Assembly (NCBI RefSeq): GCF_003350325.1
Contig: NZ_QLYZ01000016.1
Coordinates: 51,793-115,792 of the forward strand
Direction: 5' to 3'
DNA from: Vibrio rhodolitus
GTDB lineage: Bacteria > Pseudomonadota > Gammaproteobacteria > Enterobacterales > Vibrionaceae
Length of the DNA stretch: 64,000 nt
The translations under genes and the position numbers were made by a program. Below the pieces are notes generated by a model. The model was not told the DNA's origin. It did not search any database and saw only the letters and a list, made by a program, of their open reading frames with translations. Positions 1 through 9,500 of this stretch are shown here, in pieces; position 1 is the stretch's first letter, and each line of letters opens with the position of its first letter.

Positions 1-639
1 GCTCGCCGCTTGGGAATGGCAGAAGATTTACGCTTGTTGCAGAGTCGCTATGGCAAAGAGCAGGCGATGCAAGCAGGCAAAGCGCGCGTGATTGTGATTC
101 AAGAGCAAGATATCGTCGAAGCTAAGCAGGGGTGGAAGCTTTCTTTACCGCTTTATGACAGTCGAGGCAACGGAGCCGTGTACTCTGTTGCATTGCCTTA
201 CTACCCAACGACCAGTTATGTGTCGTTTTCGCCTTTAAAGTTGAATCAGCAAGTATTGCCAAATGAGCTTTTGACAGACGTGAATCTTATGGCGCAGCAA
301 GACTTAACTGAGCGAATGCCTAACTTGGTTATTCGACAAGCATTACGCGTAGTCGCAAAAGACCGCATTCGTAAAGAAACAGCGAGTAAAGATGATGTGG
401 GTAATCTACTGTTTAATGTGTGGAATACGCTCACAGAGCAACCGGACACTCGTAGTTGGCAGACTTTGCCAGCGCGAGTATACAGCAACAGCGTACTGGT
501 TGAGGCTGGACAACAGAATTTGATGATTGGCGGTCAGCCATACCAATTCAATGTTTCTCAAGGGAATACGGTATTGATTTGGCTATCTCGTCAAGGGAAC
601 AATGCCACTGTGTGGCATAAACAACTAGGAAGATTGTGA
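1..639 (+). CDS. COG3014-family protein, C-terminal part (5' end outside window)
   Basis: The reading frame is open from base 1, so the gene starts upstream and only about the last 212 codons are visible. The product looks like the C-terminal half of the uncharacterised COG3014 family, which in Vibrio precedes ycfL and lpoB. No catalytic motif is visible and no function is known to me. The stop codon overlaps the ycfL start (TGATG), so the two are translationally coupled. The family call rests on operon context and sequence character; the missing N-terminus would normally carry the lipoprotein or secretion signal. Confidence 0.7.
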   Translation, partial: ARRLGMAEDLRLLQSRYGKEQAMQAGKARVIVIQEQDIVEAKQGWKLSLPLYDSRGNGAVYSVALPYYPTTSYVSFSPLKLNQQVLPNELLTDVNLMAQQDLTERMPNLVIRQALRVVAKDRIRKETASKDDVGNLLFNVWNTLTEQPDTRSWQTLPARVYSNSVLVEAGQQNLMIGGQPYQFNVSQGNTVLIWLSRQGNNATVWHKQLGRL

Positions 640-1025
640 TGAAGAAGTTCGTACTAGTGATGTTATCTATGTTTGCGATTGCAGGATGTGCAACCAATAC
701 ATCAGGGTTAAGAATCGATGGCAGCACGCAAAAAGTGTTGTTTGCTAATGATTCCATGTCACGCAGTCTTGAAGTCAACGATATAACCACAACGGTTGTA
801 GATGGTCATGTTCAAGGCATTGTTAGCCTAACCAGCAACATCAGCTCTGATCATGATTTGCTCTACCGCTTTTATTGGTATGACGGACAAGGCTTGGAAG
901 TCAGTAAACCTGCTAACTGGCGACGTCTGATCATTCGTGGCGAGGAAACGGTGTCAATCTCTGAAGTTGCCGTCAACCCAAGTGCCACTGAATTTAGAGT
1001 TCAAATTCGCAAAAATAATGACTAA
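639..1025 (+). CDS. ycfL: YcfL-family (DUF1425) lipoprotein
   Basis: Small predicted outer-membrane lipoprotein of 128 residues. The N-terminus is a lipoprotein signal peptide ending in an AGC lipobox with the acylated Cys at residue 17. The remainder matches the YcfL/DUF1425 fold, including the FYWYDGQGLEV stretch typical of the family. The ATG at 639 is preferred over the GTG one codon upstream because it overlaps the previous stop. It sits directly before lpoB, as in enterobacteria. Its biochemical role is unknown; proximity to lpoB suggests a cell-envelope job. Confidence 0.85.
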   Translation: MKKFVLVMLSMFAIAGCATNTSGLRIDGSTQKVLFANDSMSRSLEVNDITTTVVDGHVQGIVSLTSNISSDHDLLYRFYWYDGQGLEVSKPANWRRLIIRGEETVSISEVAVNPSATEFRVQIRKNND

Positions 1026-1085
1026 TACCCGTGGGGAACCAATGCTAACTAGGCATGGTCAAACACAAAAACAAAGGAACATAGA

Positions 1086-1676
1086 ATGAATAAAAGTGTT
1101 ATTGCGCTGCTCGGTCTTGCGGTTGTATTGGGCGGCTGTTCAAATCAAGTCAGCTACGGTGATGCACAAGCAGTAGAAACGACAACCATTGATTTTGGTT
1201 CAACTGACCTACAAACCATTGCTGGGGAAATGGTTGATAGTATGCTCAAATCAGGCTCTGTTGCAGCAATTACACGTGACTCGCGCCCGATTGTGTTTGT
1301 TGAGCGTGTGAAGAACAAAACCAGCGAGCACATTGATACTGAATCAATCACTGATACGATCAGCACTAAAATGCTGAACTCTGGTAAGTTCCGTTTTGTT
1401 GATATGGGTCGTGTGGAAGCGGTTCGTGATCAACTGAACTTCCAAAACAACGATGAGCTTGTTAATCAAAGCAACGCAATTCAGTTCGGTAAGATGGTCG
1501 GTGCGCAATACATGCTGTATGGCAACTTGTCGAGCATCGCTAAATCTGCTGGCAGCGACAAAGATGTTTACTACAAAATGACAATGCGTTTGATGGACTT
1601 AGAGACAGGTCTTATCGAATGGGCTGATGAAACTGAGATTCGTAAACAAGAATCAAAGAGCTTCCTTGGCTTGTAA
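1086..1676 (+). CDS. lpoB: LpoB, lipoprotein activator of penicillin-binding protein 1b
   Basis: Outer-membrane lipoprotein that reaches through the peptidoglycan and stimulates the bifunctional synthase PBP1b. The 196-residue product has a signal peptide with lipobox LGGC (Cys 18), a short linker, then the globular LpoB domain (about residues 60-196) with the conserved stretches FVERVKNKTSEHID and GAQYMLYGNLSSI. An AAAGGA ribosome site precedes the ATG. The linker is shorter than in E. coli LpoB, as in other Vibrio. It probably forms an operon with ycfL and thiK. Family identification is strong; activation of PBP1b is inferred from homologues. Confidence 0.9.
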   Translation: MNKSVIALLGLAVVLGGCSNQVSYGDAQAVETTTIDFGSTDLQTIAGEMVDSMLKSGSVAAITRDSRPIVFVERVKNKTSEHIDTESITDTISTKMLNSGKFRFVDMGRVEAVRDQLNFQNNDELVNQSNAIQFGKMVGAQYMLYGNLSSIAKSAGSDKDVYYKMTMRLMDLETGLIEWADETEIRKQESKSFLGL

Positions 1677-1703
1677 AACTTAACTCAGTAGAAGGAACGT
1701 TGT

Positions 1704-2558
1704 ATGGCAAGAATGTCATGGCGTGAAGCTTGTCTGTTAGATACTACATTGGCTAGCCTAGAGCGTTTCTTCACTATTCCCCCGGATTACGCACAAACGT
1801 TGACCGGGGGGTTAACCAACCGTTGTTGGAAAATCGTCGAATCTTGTGGCACTGCATATGTTTGGCGTCCAATAACACCTATCACCCAAGCTTTTTCTAT
1901 TTCACGCTTTCAAGAGTTTCAGATCCTTTCCGCGATTCAAACTTCGGGGCTGAGCCCTAAACCAATCTTCATTAGCGACAAAGGGTTACTCGTCGAATGG
2001 CTTGAAGGGCAGGGGATGAACGATTCCCTTAGCTTTGAGCAGCTAATCGCCTCTCTTGTTTCAGTGCATAGTTTGCCAACCACGCGTATTCCTGTTGCGC
2101 CGTTTAATTTTACCGCTCGCGTTGATCACTACTGGATGCAAATCAAACCAGATCTCAAAAGCGAAGCTTTTCAAATGGTCTACCGTGATTGGCGTAATCC
2201 GCCGAGCCTTGCGGAGGTAGGACAAACCTTATGTCACTTTGATTTAGCAGGCTATAACATGGTTCAAGCAGAGCATGGCATGCAAATCATCGACTGGGAG
2301 TACGCAACCATTGGTGACCCAAGACTTGATTTGACCTTAAGTATCGATGTTGAAGGCTTAGATGAAATGCAAGCTATCCAAAGCTACTGCCAACTTAGAC
2401 AGCTGGATGGCATTGATGATTGGGTAGAAGGCGTGCGCGCTTGGCGTCCACGTGCCAACATGATGGCGATGTTATGGTATTTGCTGGCTTACCAGTTGTG
2501 GGGAGATGACTACTATCTCGAGCAAGCTGAGCAGTTGAAGATGCAGTTTTGCACGTGA
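1704..2558 (+). CDS. thiK: ThiK-like thiamine kinase (APH/choline kinase fold)
   Basis: Aminoglycoside-phosphotransferase-fold kinase of 284 residues. The catalytic loop CHFDLAGYN (about residues 176-184) supplies the Asp base and Asn metal ligand, and IDWEYA (about 195) supplies the second metal-binding Asp. An N-terminal GGLTNRCWK motif corresponds to the nucleotide-binding loop. In E. coli the gene between lpoB and nagZ/ycfP encodes thiamine kinase for thiamine salvage, and the order here is the same. An alternative substrate such as choline cannot be excluded from sequence. AAGGAACG precedes the start. Confidence 0.8.
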   Translation: MARMSWREACLLDTTLASLERFFTIPPDYAQTLTGGLTNRCWKIVESCGTAYVWRPITPITQAFSISRFQEFQILSAIQTSGLSPKPIFISDKGLLVEWLEGQGMNDSLSFEQLIASLVSVHSLPTTRIPVAPFNFTARVDHYWMQIKPDLKSEAFQMVYRDWRNPPSLAEVGQTLCHFDLAGYNMVQAEHGMQIIDWEYATIGDPRLDLTLSIDVEGLDEMQAIQSYCQLRQLDGIDDWVEGVRAWRPRANMMAMLWYLLAYQLWGDDYYLEQAEQLKMQFCT

Positions 2559-2696
2559 GATCACTGTTTTATGGTCTGGTGCCAAGATTGTTTCTTCTAG
2601 CCCTTTAAAACCCTAACTTTCGTGTTAGATTTAATTGAGCTTGTTGCGAATTGGAAACTCCATTCAACAAGTCAGCAGTTAAATCGGGGATTAAAT

Positions 2697-3239
2697 ATGA
2701 TTATCTACTTACACGGATTTGATAGTACCAGCCCGGGTAACCACGAAAAGGTTCTTCAACTTCAGTTTATTGATGATGACGTTCGTTTCATCAACTACAG
2801 CACTCTGCATCCAAAACACGATATGCAGCATCTTCTCAAAGAAGTTCACAAAGTCATCGAACAGTCCGATGATTCAGATCCAATTATTTGCGGCGTAGGC
2901 TTGGGTGGCTATTGGTCAGAGCGTATTGGTTTCTTGTGTGGCATTAAGCAGGTGATCTTCAATCCAAATCTGCACCCAGAGATCAACATGCAAGGCAGGA
3001 TCGATCGCCCTGAAGAATACGAAGATATCGCGACAAAATGTGTTGAAGAATTTCGCACTAAAAACAGTCAGCGCTGCTTAGTGATTTTGTCTAAAGAAGA
3101 CGAAATTCATAACAACCAAGCTTCTGCTGATGAGCTGAAGGCATACTACGATATCATTTGGGATGAAACGCAAACTCATAAGTTTAAGAAGATCTCACAA
3201 CACCTACAGGCAATGAAGGCGTTTAAGCAAGCGAGTTAA
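2697..3239 (+). CDS. ycfP: YcfP, UPF0227 alpha/beta-hydrolase-like protein
   Basis: A 180-residue UPF0227 protein, nearly colinear with E. coli YcfP. It begins [10 protein letters not shown] and contains CGVGLGGYW, where a true hydrolase would have the nucleophile elbow GxSxG; the Ser is absent, as throughout the family. The frame is open further upstream, but the ATG at 2697 is chosen because it matches the family N-terminus and is preceded by CGGGGA. The biochemical activity is unknown. It ends the lpoB-thiK-ycfP cluster and is followed by a terminator. Confidence 0.9.
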   Translation: MIIYLHGFDSTSPGNHEKVLQLQFIDDDVRFINYSTLHPKHDMQHLLKEVHKVIEQSDDSDPIICGVGLGGYWSERIGFLCGIKQVIFNPNLHPEINMQGRIDRPEEYEDIATKCVEEFRTKNSQRCLVILSKEDEIHNNQASADELKAYYDIIWDETQTHKFKKISQHLQAMKAFKQAS

Positions 3240-3268
3240 TGCCCCATATTCATTAGCGAAATTGATTT

Positions 3269-3295
3269 AACGGTACCCAAGTGGTGCCGTTTTTT
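3269..3295 (+). terminator. Rho-independent terminator after ycfP
   Basis: Arms ACGGTACC and GGTGCCGT (one G-T wobble) enclose a short loop and are followed directly by a run of T. It lies 30 bases past the ycfP stop. Confidence 0.8.
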
Positions 3296-3372
3296 ATGGG
3301 GTAAAGAGGATTAATTAAACCTTTGATTACATAATCCCATACATTTTCTAATGAATTTACTGCATTCTCTAG

Positions 3373-3400
3373 TTGCGTCGGTCGATTTGCTCTATATAAT
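3373..3400 (+). promoter_or_regulatory. Predicted sigma-70 promoter of ndh
   Basis: A -35-like TTGCGT at 3373 and a perfect -10 TATAAT at 3395 are separated by 16 bases. Transcription would start near 3407, leaving a leader of about 300 nt before ndh. The rest of the 3296-3705 gap holds the FNR box described separately and no convincing gene. Confidence 0.6.
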
Positions 3401-3418
3401 GACTCACATAAAAATTAT

Positions 3419-3432
3419 TTGATAAATATCAA
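3419..3432 (+). promoter_or_regulatory. Perfect FNR box upstream of ndh
   Basis: TTGATAAATATCAA matches the FNR consensus TTGAT-N4-ATCAA at every defined position. It lies just downstream of the predicted ndh start point, a position suited to repression. FNR represses ndh in E. coli, so anaerobic repression is expected here too. Confidence 0.75.
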
Positions 3433-3705
3433 AAAAAATTGAGAGTGAGTGAAAAAACTTACCCAAATATGCAATCTGACACGTTTTGAATCTGATTGCA
3501 CTCGCGCAATGTGTGCGCTTTTATCCAATTTCGTTGTTCACTGAGAGAGCCTCTAATGCCGCTGATGGGCAGAACCTAAAAAAATTTAATCGGTTTGCAG
3601 CACGCAGACCATCACCCAGTCACAGAGAGCTGAGCTTAATCGCCATTTCTTGTGTTTGGGAACAAACAAATTTTTTCGTTTTTTTATTTTTAGAGGACAG
3701 TTGCT

Positions 3706-4995
3706 ATGACAAATATCATCGTAGTAGGTGGCGGTGCAGGCGGTTTAGAGCTTGCGACTAAACTAGGTCGAACTCTGGGTCGTAAAGGACGCGCAAAGGT
3801 AACCTTGGTGGATCGTAAAGCGAGCCATCTGTGGAAACCTTTGTTACACGAAGTGGCGACTGGTTCACTAGATGAAGGGGTAGATGCACTGAGCTACCGT
3901 GCTCATGCGAAAAACCATCATTTTGACTTCCAACTAGGCAGCCTGGAAGATATCGATCGTGAGCGTAAAGTGGTGAAGTTGGCTGAGCTTAAAGATGAGC
4001 AAGGCGCTTTGCTAATGCCAGCACGCGAGCTTGAGTATGATGTTTTGGTTCTGGCGATTGGCTCGACCTCTAACGACTTTAACACCCCGGGCGTACGTGA
4101 AAACTGTATCTTCCTTGATAGCCCAGAACAAGCGCACCGCTTCCGTACTAACATGAACAATGAGTTCTTGAAACTGCACGCGAAAAACGGTCAAGGCACT
4201 GTTGATATCGCTATCGTGGGCGCGGGTGCGACCGGTGTTGAGCTATCAGCAGAGCTGCATAACGCAGTAAAAGAGTTGCGTACTTACGGTTTTGGCGATT
4301 TAGACTCAAGCAAGTTGAATGTAAACCTAGTTGAAGCTGGCGAGCGAATTCTCCCTGCGCTACCACCACGCATCTCTGGCGCCGCTCACCAAGAGCTAAC
4401 CAAGCTAGGTGTAAATGTGCGCACGGCAACGATGGTAACGCAAGCGGACAAAGACGGCTTAACCACTAAAGATGGCGAAAAAATCCCGGCACAAATCATG
4501 GTTTGGGCGGCGGGTATCAAAGCGCCTGACTTTATGAAAGATATCGCTGGTCTAGAAACCAACCGCATTAACCAATTGGTGGTTAAAGAGACGCTACAAA
4601 CCACCCGTGACGACAGTATTTTCGTTATTGGTGATTTAGCGCAGTGCACCCAAGCAGATGGTTCATTTGTACCACCACGCGCACAAGCTGCACACCAAAT
4701 GGCAAGTCGTGCGTTTGGTAATATCGTCGCTATGCTGACTAATCGTGAGCTAAAACCTTATGTTTACCAAGACAAAGGTTCACTAGTCTCGCTGAGCCGT
4801 TTTTCTACCGTTGGTAGCCTGATGGGCAACCTAACCAAAGGCTCGATGATGATTGAAGGTCGCATTGCACGAGTGGTGTACATTTCACTTTACCGCATGC
4901 ACCAAATGGCGCTGCACGGCGTATTTAAAACGGCGCTGATCATGCTAATGGGACGAATTAACCGCGTATTGCGTCCAAATCTAAAGCTGCACTAA
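3706..4995 (+). CDS. ndh: Ndh, type II NADH:quinone oxidoreductase
   Basis: Non-proton-pumping NADH dehydrogenase of 429 residues, a peripheral inner-membrane flavoprotein passing electrons from NADH to quinone. Two Rossmann motifs are visible: GGGAGGLE near residue 7 for FAD and VGAGATGVE near residue 170 for NADH. A second FAD motif, VIGDLAQ, lies near residue 308, and a C-terminal amphipathic region probably attaches the protein to the membrane. Length and motifs are typical of the family. AGAGGACAG precedes the ATG. It is monocistronic, with its own promoter, an FNR box and a terminator. Confidence 0.97.
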   Translation: MTNIIVVGGGAGGLELATKLGRTLGRKGRAKVTLVDRKASHLWKPLLHEVATGSLDEGVDALSYRAHAKNHHFDFQLGSLEDIDRERKVVKLAELKDEQGALLMPARELEYDVLVLAIGSTSNDFNTPGVRENCIFLDSPEQAHRFRTNMNNEFLKLHAKNGQGTVDIAIVGAGATGVELSAELHNAVKELRTYGFGDLDSSKLNVNLVEAGERILPALPPRISGAAHQELTKLGVNVRTATMVTQADKDGLTTKDGEKIPAQIMVWAAGIKAPDFMKDIAGLETNRINQLVVKETLQTTRDDSIFVIGDLAQCTQADGSFVPPRAQAAHQMASRAFGNIVAMLTNRELKPYVYQDKGSLVSLSRFSTVGSLMGNLTKGSMMIEGRIARVVYISLYRMHQMALHGVFKTALIMLMGRINRVLRPNLKLH

Positions 4996-5017
4996 TTAAT
5001 ATCTAGCGCAAATGAGA

Positions 5018-5040
5018 AGAGCTCCCTTAGGAGCTCTTTT
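5018..5040 (+). terminator. Terminator after ndh
   Basis: Perfect 8-bp stem (AGAGCTCC / GGAGCTCT) with loop CTTA followed by T residues. It lies between ndh and the convergent GNAT gene. Confidence 0.85.
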
Positions 5041-5053
5041 GCTATCCGTCAGC

Positions 5054-5593
5054 TTATTCTGGAATGATGGAGTAAACTGCGCCTTGCTTGGGTTTGCCAT
5101 TAAACAAAAAGCGATTGGCAGCGAGGGTTTCAAACTTGCCACCACATGCCACCACGAGGTGCTGACTTGCTTGGTTATCAGGATCGCAAACGACTTCTAA
5201 GCGGGTTAGCTTGAGGATGTCAAAACAGAACTCACACAGAGCCGAGAGCGCTTTTCGTCCGTAGCCTTGATGCTGATACTCATCGGCGAGCCAGTAACCA
5301 AGACTTGCCATATTAAAGGTTTGATAGAGCTCGTTAATCGCCACCATACCAATTAGCTTCTCATCGTGACGGCGGTAAATGCCAAAGCCATAAGCTTCAG
5401 ATTTCACCCAATTTAGTCGCGTAGCAAGAATAAATCTGTCTGCCTCATGCTCTGAAAAGTTAGGGTAACACCAGTCAATCCATTGATGAAGGCTAGGGGA
5501 GCGGATTACCAATTGCTGTAGGTCGAGACTTTCCTCTGCATCAATCAAACGCAAGGTAAACTCTGGTGTGATGATTTTATAATCTGGGCTCAT
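5054..5593 (-). CDS. GNAT-family N-acetyltransferase (RimJ/RimL type)
   Basis: A 179-residue acetyltransferase of the RimJ/RimL subgroup, which transfers acetyl from acetyl-CoA to N-terminal or side-chain amines. The acetyl-CoA pyrophosphate loop is visible as HQGYGRKAL (about residues 108-116), preceded by the beta4 strand LGYWLADEY. The substrate cannot be predicted; ribosomal-protein serine acetylation as by RimL is one option. It is a single gene convergent with ndh. Confidence 0.85.
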   Translation of the reverse strand: MSPDYKIITPEFTLRLIDAEESLDLQQLVIRSPSLHQWIDWCYPNFSEHEADRFILATRLNWVKSEAYGFGIYRRHDEKLIGMVAINELYQTFNMASLGYWLADEYQHQGYGRKALSALCEFCFDILKLTRLEVVCDPDNQASQHLVVACGGKFETLAANRFLFNGKPKQGAVYSIIPE

Positions 5594-5661
5594 AGTCGTT
5601 TAACAATCATTTGCTGAGGTTGAGTATATATCCAACGTTGATTATTGGCTGTGAATTGGAT

Positions 5662-5691
5662 AAAAAAACGCCCGGCGTAAACCGAGCGTTG
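5662..5691 (-). terminator. Terminator after csiV
   Basis: On the minus strand, arms ACGCTCGG and CCGGGCGT (one wobble) are followed by a run of seven T, about 20 bases past the csiV stop. Confidence 0.85.
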
Positions 5692-5710
5692 TATTTGATA
5701 GTGTCACAGA

Positions 5711-6478
5711 TTAGTTGACGCGACGCACTTGGATGATCATGCCCATCAGCGGGTGATCAAGGAAGTGAGTTTCACTACTGCGCATACGACGTTTTTGATC
5801 CATACGGTAGCTCTTAAGAAACTCTTCTTTGTGTACCGTCGGGGTCACTTCGGTCATAAGACCTGCTTGTACTGTGCCGTTATCGGCAACTTCACCTGAC
5901 TGATCAATTTCAACTTGGCGATCTTCAAGTATTACTTCGCGAACGCTTGGCTCTTTTAGGTCCAGTTGAACGTCTGCGTAGAGGTAATGCTCAACATAGA
6001 TTTGTAGCTTACCGTCTAACTCGTAGAGCGGCCCTGGAATAGTTTGCTCGCTAACGCCATCAATCACTGATTCGTTATGTGAACCGACCGCTGAGCCATC
6101 ACGGTTAAATTGCGCAGAATAGTCTTTACCCGCCGTGATATGGAATATCGGTGCAGATAAACGTCCTTTATCGCCTTGACGCCACGCCTTATGCATCAAG
6201 ATTTGAAAGCCCGCATGGTTGCGCAGTTTTTGCGCTTCAGCGTCTAATTGATAGCTTGAACGTGGTAGCATTTGCACGCCTTTGCGAGCGCGATAACTTG
6301 CATCACCAAAGCTGCCAACTTTTTCCATGTTGATCTGTGGCAGCGTGTTTGGCCATGACTCAGTTACTTGCTCTGCGTCCACTGCACGTTTAAAAATGAT
6401 CACTTCAATATCGAACTGTCGTTGTGCCCAACTCGGCAACGACACGAAGAAGAGAAGCAGTGGGATCAGCTTTTTCAT
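5711..6478 (-). CDS. csiV: CsiV, periplasmic peptidoglycan-binding partner of LpoA/PBP1a
   Basis: Secreted protein of 255 residues with a cleavable signal peptide ending SLPSWAQ (residues 1-19). The mature protein matches the CsiV (DUF2803) family. In V. cholerae CsiV binds peptidoglycan and supports LpoA activation of PBP1a. It is a largely Vibrio-restricted gene located downstream of mfd, as here. GGAGATG lies just before the start. The protein is rich in charged residues in its C-terminal third, with an RMDQKRRMRSSE stretch. Function is inferred from the characterised homologue. Confidence 0.85.
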   Translation of the reverse strand: MKKLIPLLLFFVSLPSWAQRQFDIEVIIFKRAVDAEQVTESWPNTLPQINMEKVGSFGDASYRARKGVQMLPRSSYQLDAEAQKLRNHAGFQILMHKAWRQGDKGRLSAPIFHITAGKDYSAQFNRDGSAVGSHNESVIDGVSEQTIPGPLYELDGKLQIYVEHYLYADVQLDLKEPSVREVILEDRQVEIDQSGEVADNGTVQAGLMTEVTPTVHKEEFLKSYRMDQKRRMRSSETHFLDHPLMGMIIQVRRVN

Positions 6479-6516
6479 TACATCTCCATATACGGGTTTT
6501 CATCACCCGGAAATAT

Positions 6517-9500
6517 TTAGTTTTGTTTTGGTAATAAATTTTGCTGGAATTCAGCCAGCATGTCAGTAACAAATTGAATTCTTTGACGCCTATCCACCAA
6601 TGGTAGCGTAAACTTGAATTTAGTTGGACCTTCCATTGCGAATTTTTGTGGTTGAGACTGCAACAGTGTAACCAAGTAGATCGGATTTATGTCAGCGTCA
6701 GGATAGAACTCAATATATCCGCCCTTATCATGCGCTTCAATTTTCTTCACTTTGAGTTTCGCTGCAGCAAGTTTTAGCTCTGCGACAGCGAGTAAGTTCT
6801 TGGCTGCATCTGGCAGTAAACCAAAGCGGTCAATCAGTTCCACTTTTAGCCCATCTAGCTCATCTTTATCGGCAACGCTGGCGATTTGTTTATACATCGA
6901 TAGACGAGTGTTGACGTCTGGGATGTAGTCATCTGGCAGCAACGCCGGGATGCGCATCTCAACTTCAGTTTGCTCACGCAGCAGATCATCAAGTGATGGC
7001 TCTTTGCCTTCTTTGAGTGCTTCAACCGCTTGCTCCAACATTTCCATATAAAGGGTGAAACCAACCGATTGAATTTGACCGCTTTGTTCATCACCCAGCA
7101 GCTCACCCGCACCGCGGATCTCAAGGTCGTGTGTTGCGAGGGTAAAGCCAGCACCTAAGTCTTCGAGCGAAGCGATGGCATCTAAGCGCTTAATCGCATC
7201 TTTGGTCATTGCTTTAGGATGCGGAGTCAGTAAGTAGGCATAAGCTTGGTGGTGTGAGCGACCCACACGACCACGCAACTGGTGCAGTTGAGCCAGACCG
7301 AGATGGTCGGCGCGATCCATGATAATGGTGTTGGCCGTTGGAACGTCGATACCAGTCTCAATGATGGTGGTACACACCAGCAAGTTAAAACGCTGGTGGT
7401 AGAAATCATTCATCACTTTTTCAAGTTCACGTTCGCGCATTTGGCCGTGAGCAACCGTCACGCGCGCTTCCGGCACCAGTTTTTCCAGATCCGAAGCGAC
7501 TTTTTCTATCGTTTCCACTTGGTTGTGCAGGAAGTAGACCTGACCACCGCGCATAATTTCACGCAGGATAGCTTCACGCACCACCGCATCTTCACGTTGT
7601 CGAACAAAAGTTTTGATCGCGAGACGACGGGCAGGTGGCGTGGCAATAATCGATAAGTCACGCATACCACTCATCGCCATATTGAGCGTGCGTGGGATTG
7701 GCGTTGCCGTCAGGGTAAGAATATCGACATCAGCGCGCATCGCTTTCATCTTCTCTTTCTGACGCACGCCAAAGCGGTGTTCTTCATCAACGATCAACAG
7801 ACCGAGATCTTTAAATTGGATATCGCTGGAAAGTAGCTTATGCGTGCCGACCACCAAGTCCACTTTGCCATCGGCAATATCTTGTAAGACAAGCTTCTGC
7901 TCTTTGGCTGTTTTAAAGCGCGATAGTACTTCGACGCGAATTGGTAAATTGGCAAAGCGGTCGCGGAAGTTTTCAAAGTGTTGCTGAGCCAGCAGTGTGG
8001 TTGGCACTAAAACCGCCACTTGTTTGCCGTTATCGGTGGCAACAAAAGCCGCGCGCATGGCCACTTCGGTTTTACCAAAGCCAACGTCACCACACACAAG
8101 GCGGTCCATAGCTTTGGCTTGGCACATATCCGACAGCACCGCATTAATCGCCATCGATTGGTCATCGGTTTCTTCAAATGGGAAACCGGACTTAAACGTG
8201 GCGTATTGACCACGGTCCAGCGCGAACTTGTAACCAGGTTTTAGCTCTCGTTTGGCGTAGACATCTAGAAGCTCGGCTGCGACATCTCGCACTTTTTCTG
8301 CTGCTTTGCGGCGAGCTTTCGCCCATGCTTCGCCACCGAGTTTGTGCAGTGGCGCGCTCTCTTCTGCACCGCCAGAGTAGCGGCTGATGAGGTTGAGCGA
8401 TGCCACAGGTACGTAGAGCTTAGCTTCGTTTTGGTACTCAAGCGTGACGTATTCGGTCGTCATGCCGCCCGCCTCGAGCGTTTGTAGCCCCAAGTAGCGT
8501 CCGATACCATGGTCAATGTGTACCACAGGTTGCCCGGGTTTTAGCTCGGCAAGATTGCGGATCACCGCATCGCTATTAGTAGTTTTACGATCTTTACGGC
8601 GGCGTTGAATCACGCGATCGCCCAACAGATCGCTTTCACAAATAAAGGCTATCTGTTCATTACCGTATAAAAAACCATGTTCTGCAGCGCCCAGTACTAG
8701 GGTGAATTTCTCTTTATGAGTTAGCGCATCACAAAAGCTGGCACACTCAACTGGACGCAGTTTGATGCGTTGCAGTAATTCAAGCAGTGCTTCACGGCGA
8801 CCTTCCGATTCGACCGAGAAAATGATTTTACCGGTGTAGGTTTCGCTAAACTGACGCAAAGCCGCCATCGGCTCTTTGTTTTGATGTTGAACTTTTAGCT
8901 CTGGCAGCGGTGAGATATTTGGGTTAACGCGCCCTTGCTTTTCGCTGACAGGGTCAATTGAAAGCGCAAGTTGTGGCAGCAACTTAAATTGGGCAAATAG
9001 CTCATCTTTTTTTAGCCACAGTTCTTCTGGTGGCAGCAACGGGCGCAGTGGGTCCACTTTGCGCTGATCGTAACGATAGTCGACATCCGTTAGGAAAGTA
9101 TCAATCGCCGCTTCAATATTACCGACGGCCAATAGCTGGGTGTTGTCGGCAATGTAGTCAAACAAAGTTTCTGTGTGATCAAAGAACAACGGCTGCCAGT
9201 ATTCGATACCCGATGGCCAAGTGCCTTTGCTCACCTGCATGTAAACCGACTCTGGTTCACGGCGCGCTTCAAAGCGCTGGCGCCAACGAATACGAAAATC
9301 TTCGATTGCCGCTTCACTTGTAGGGAACTCATGCGCTGGCAAGAGGCGAATTTCGCTCACATCTTCAATCGAACGTTGGTTTTCTGGATCGAAGGTGCGA
9401 ATTGTATCAATCTCATCATCAAAGAAATCGATACGGAACGGGTCGCGTGAGCCCATAGGGAAGAGGTCGATGATCGAGCCGCGACTCGCATACTCACCTG

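Noticed and set aside
3486..3761. A 91-codon frame upstream of and overlapping ndh
   Set aside because: It overlaps the clear ndh start in another frame, has no ribosome site and shows low-complexity, non-protein-like composition. It lies in the ndh leader.
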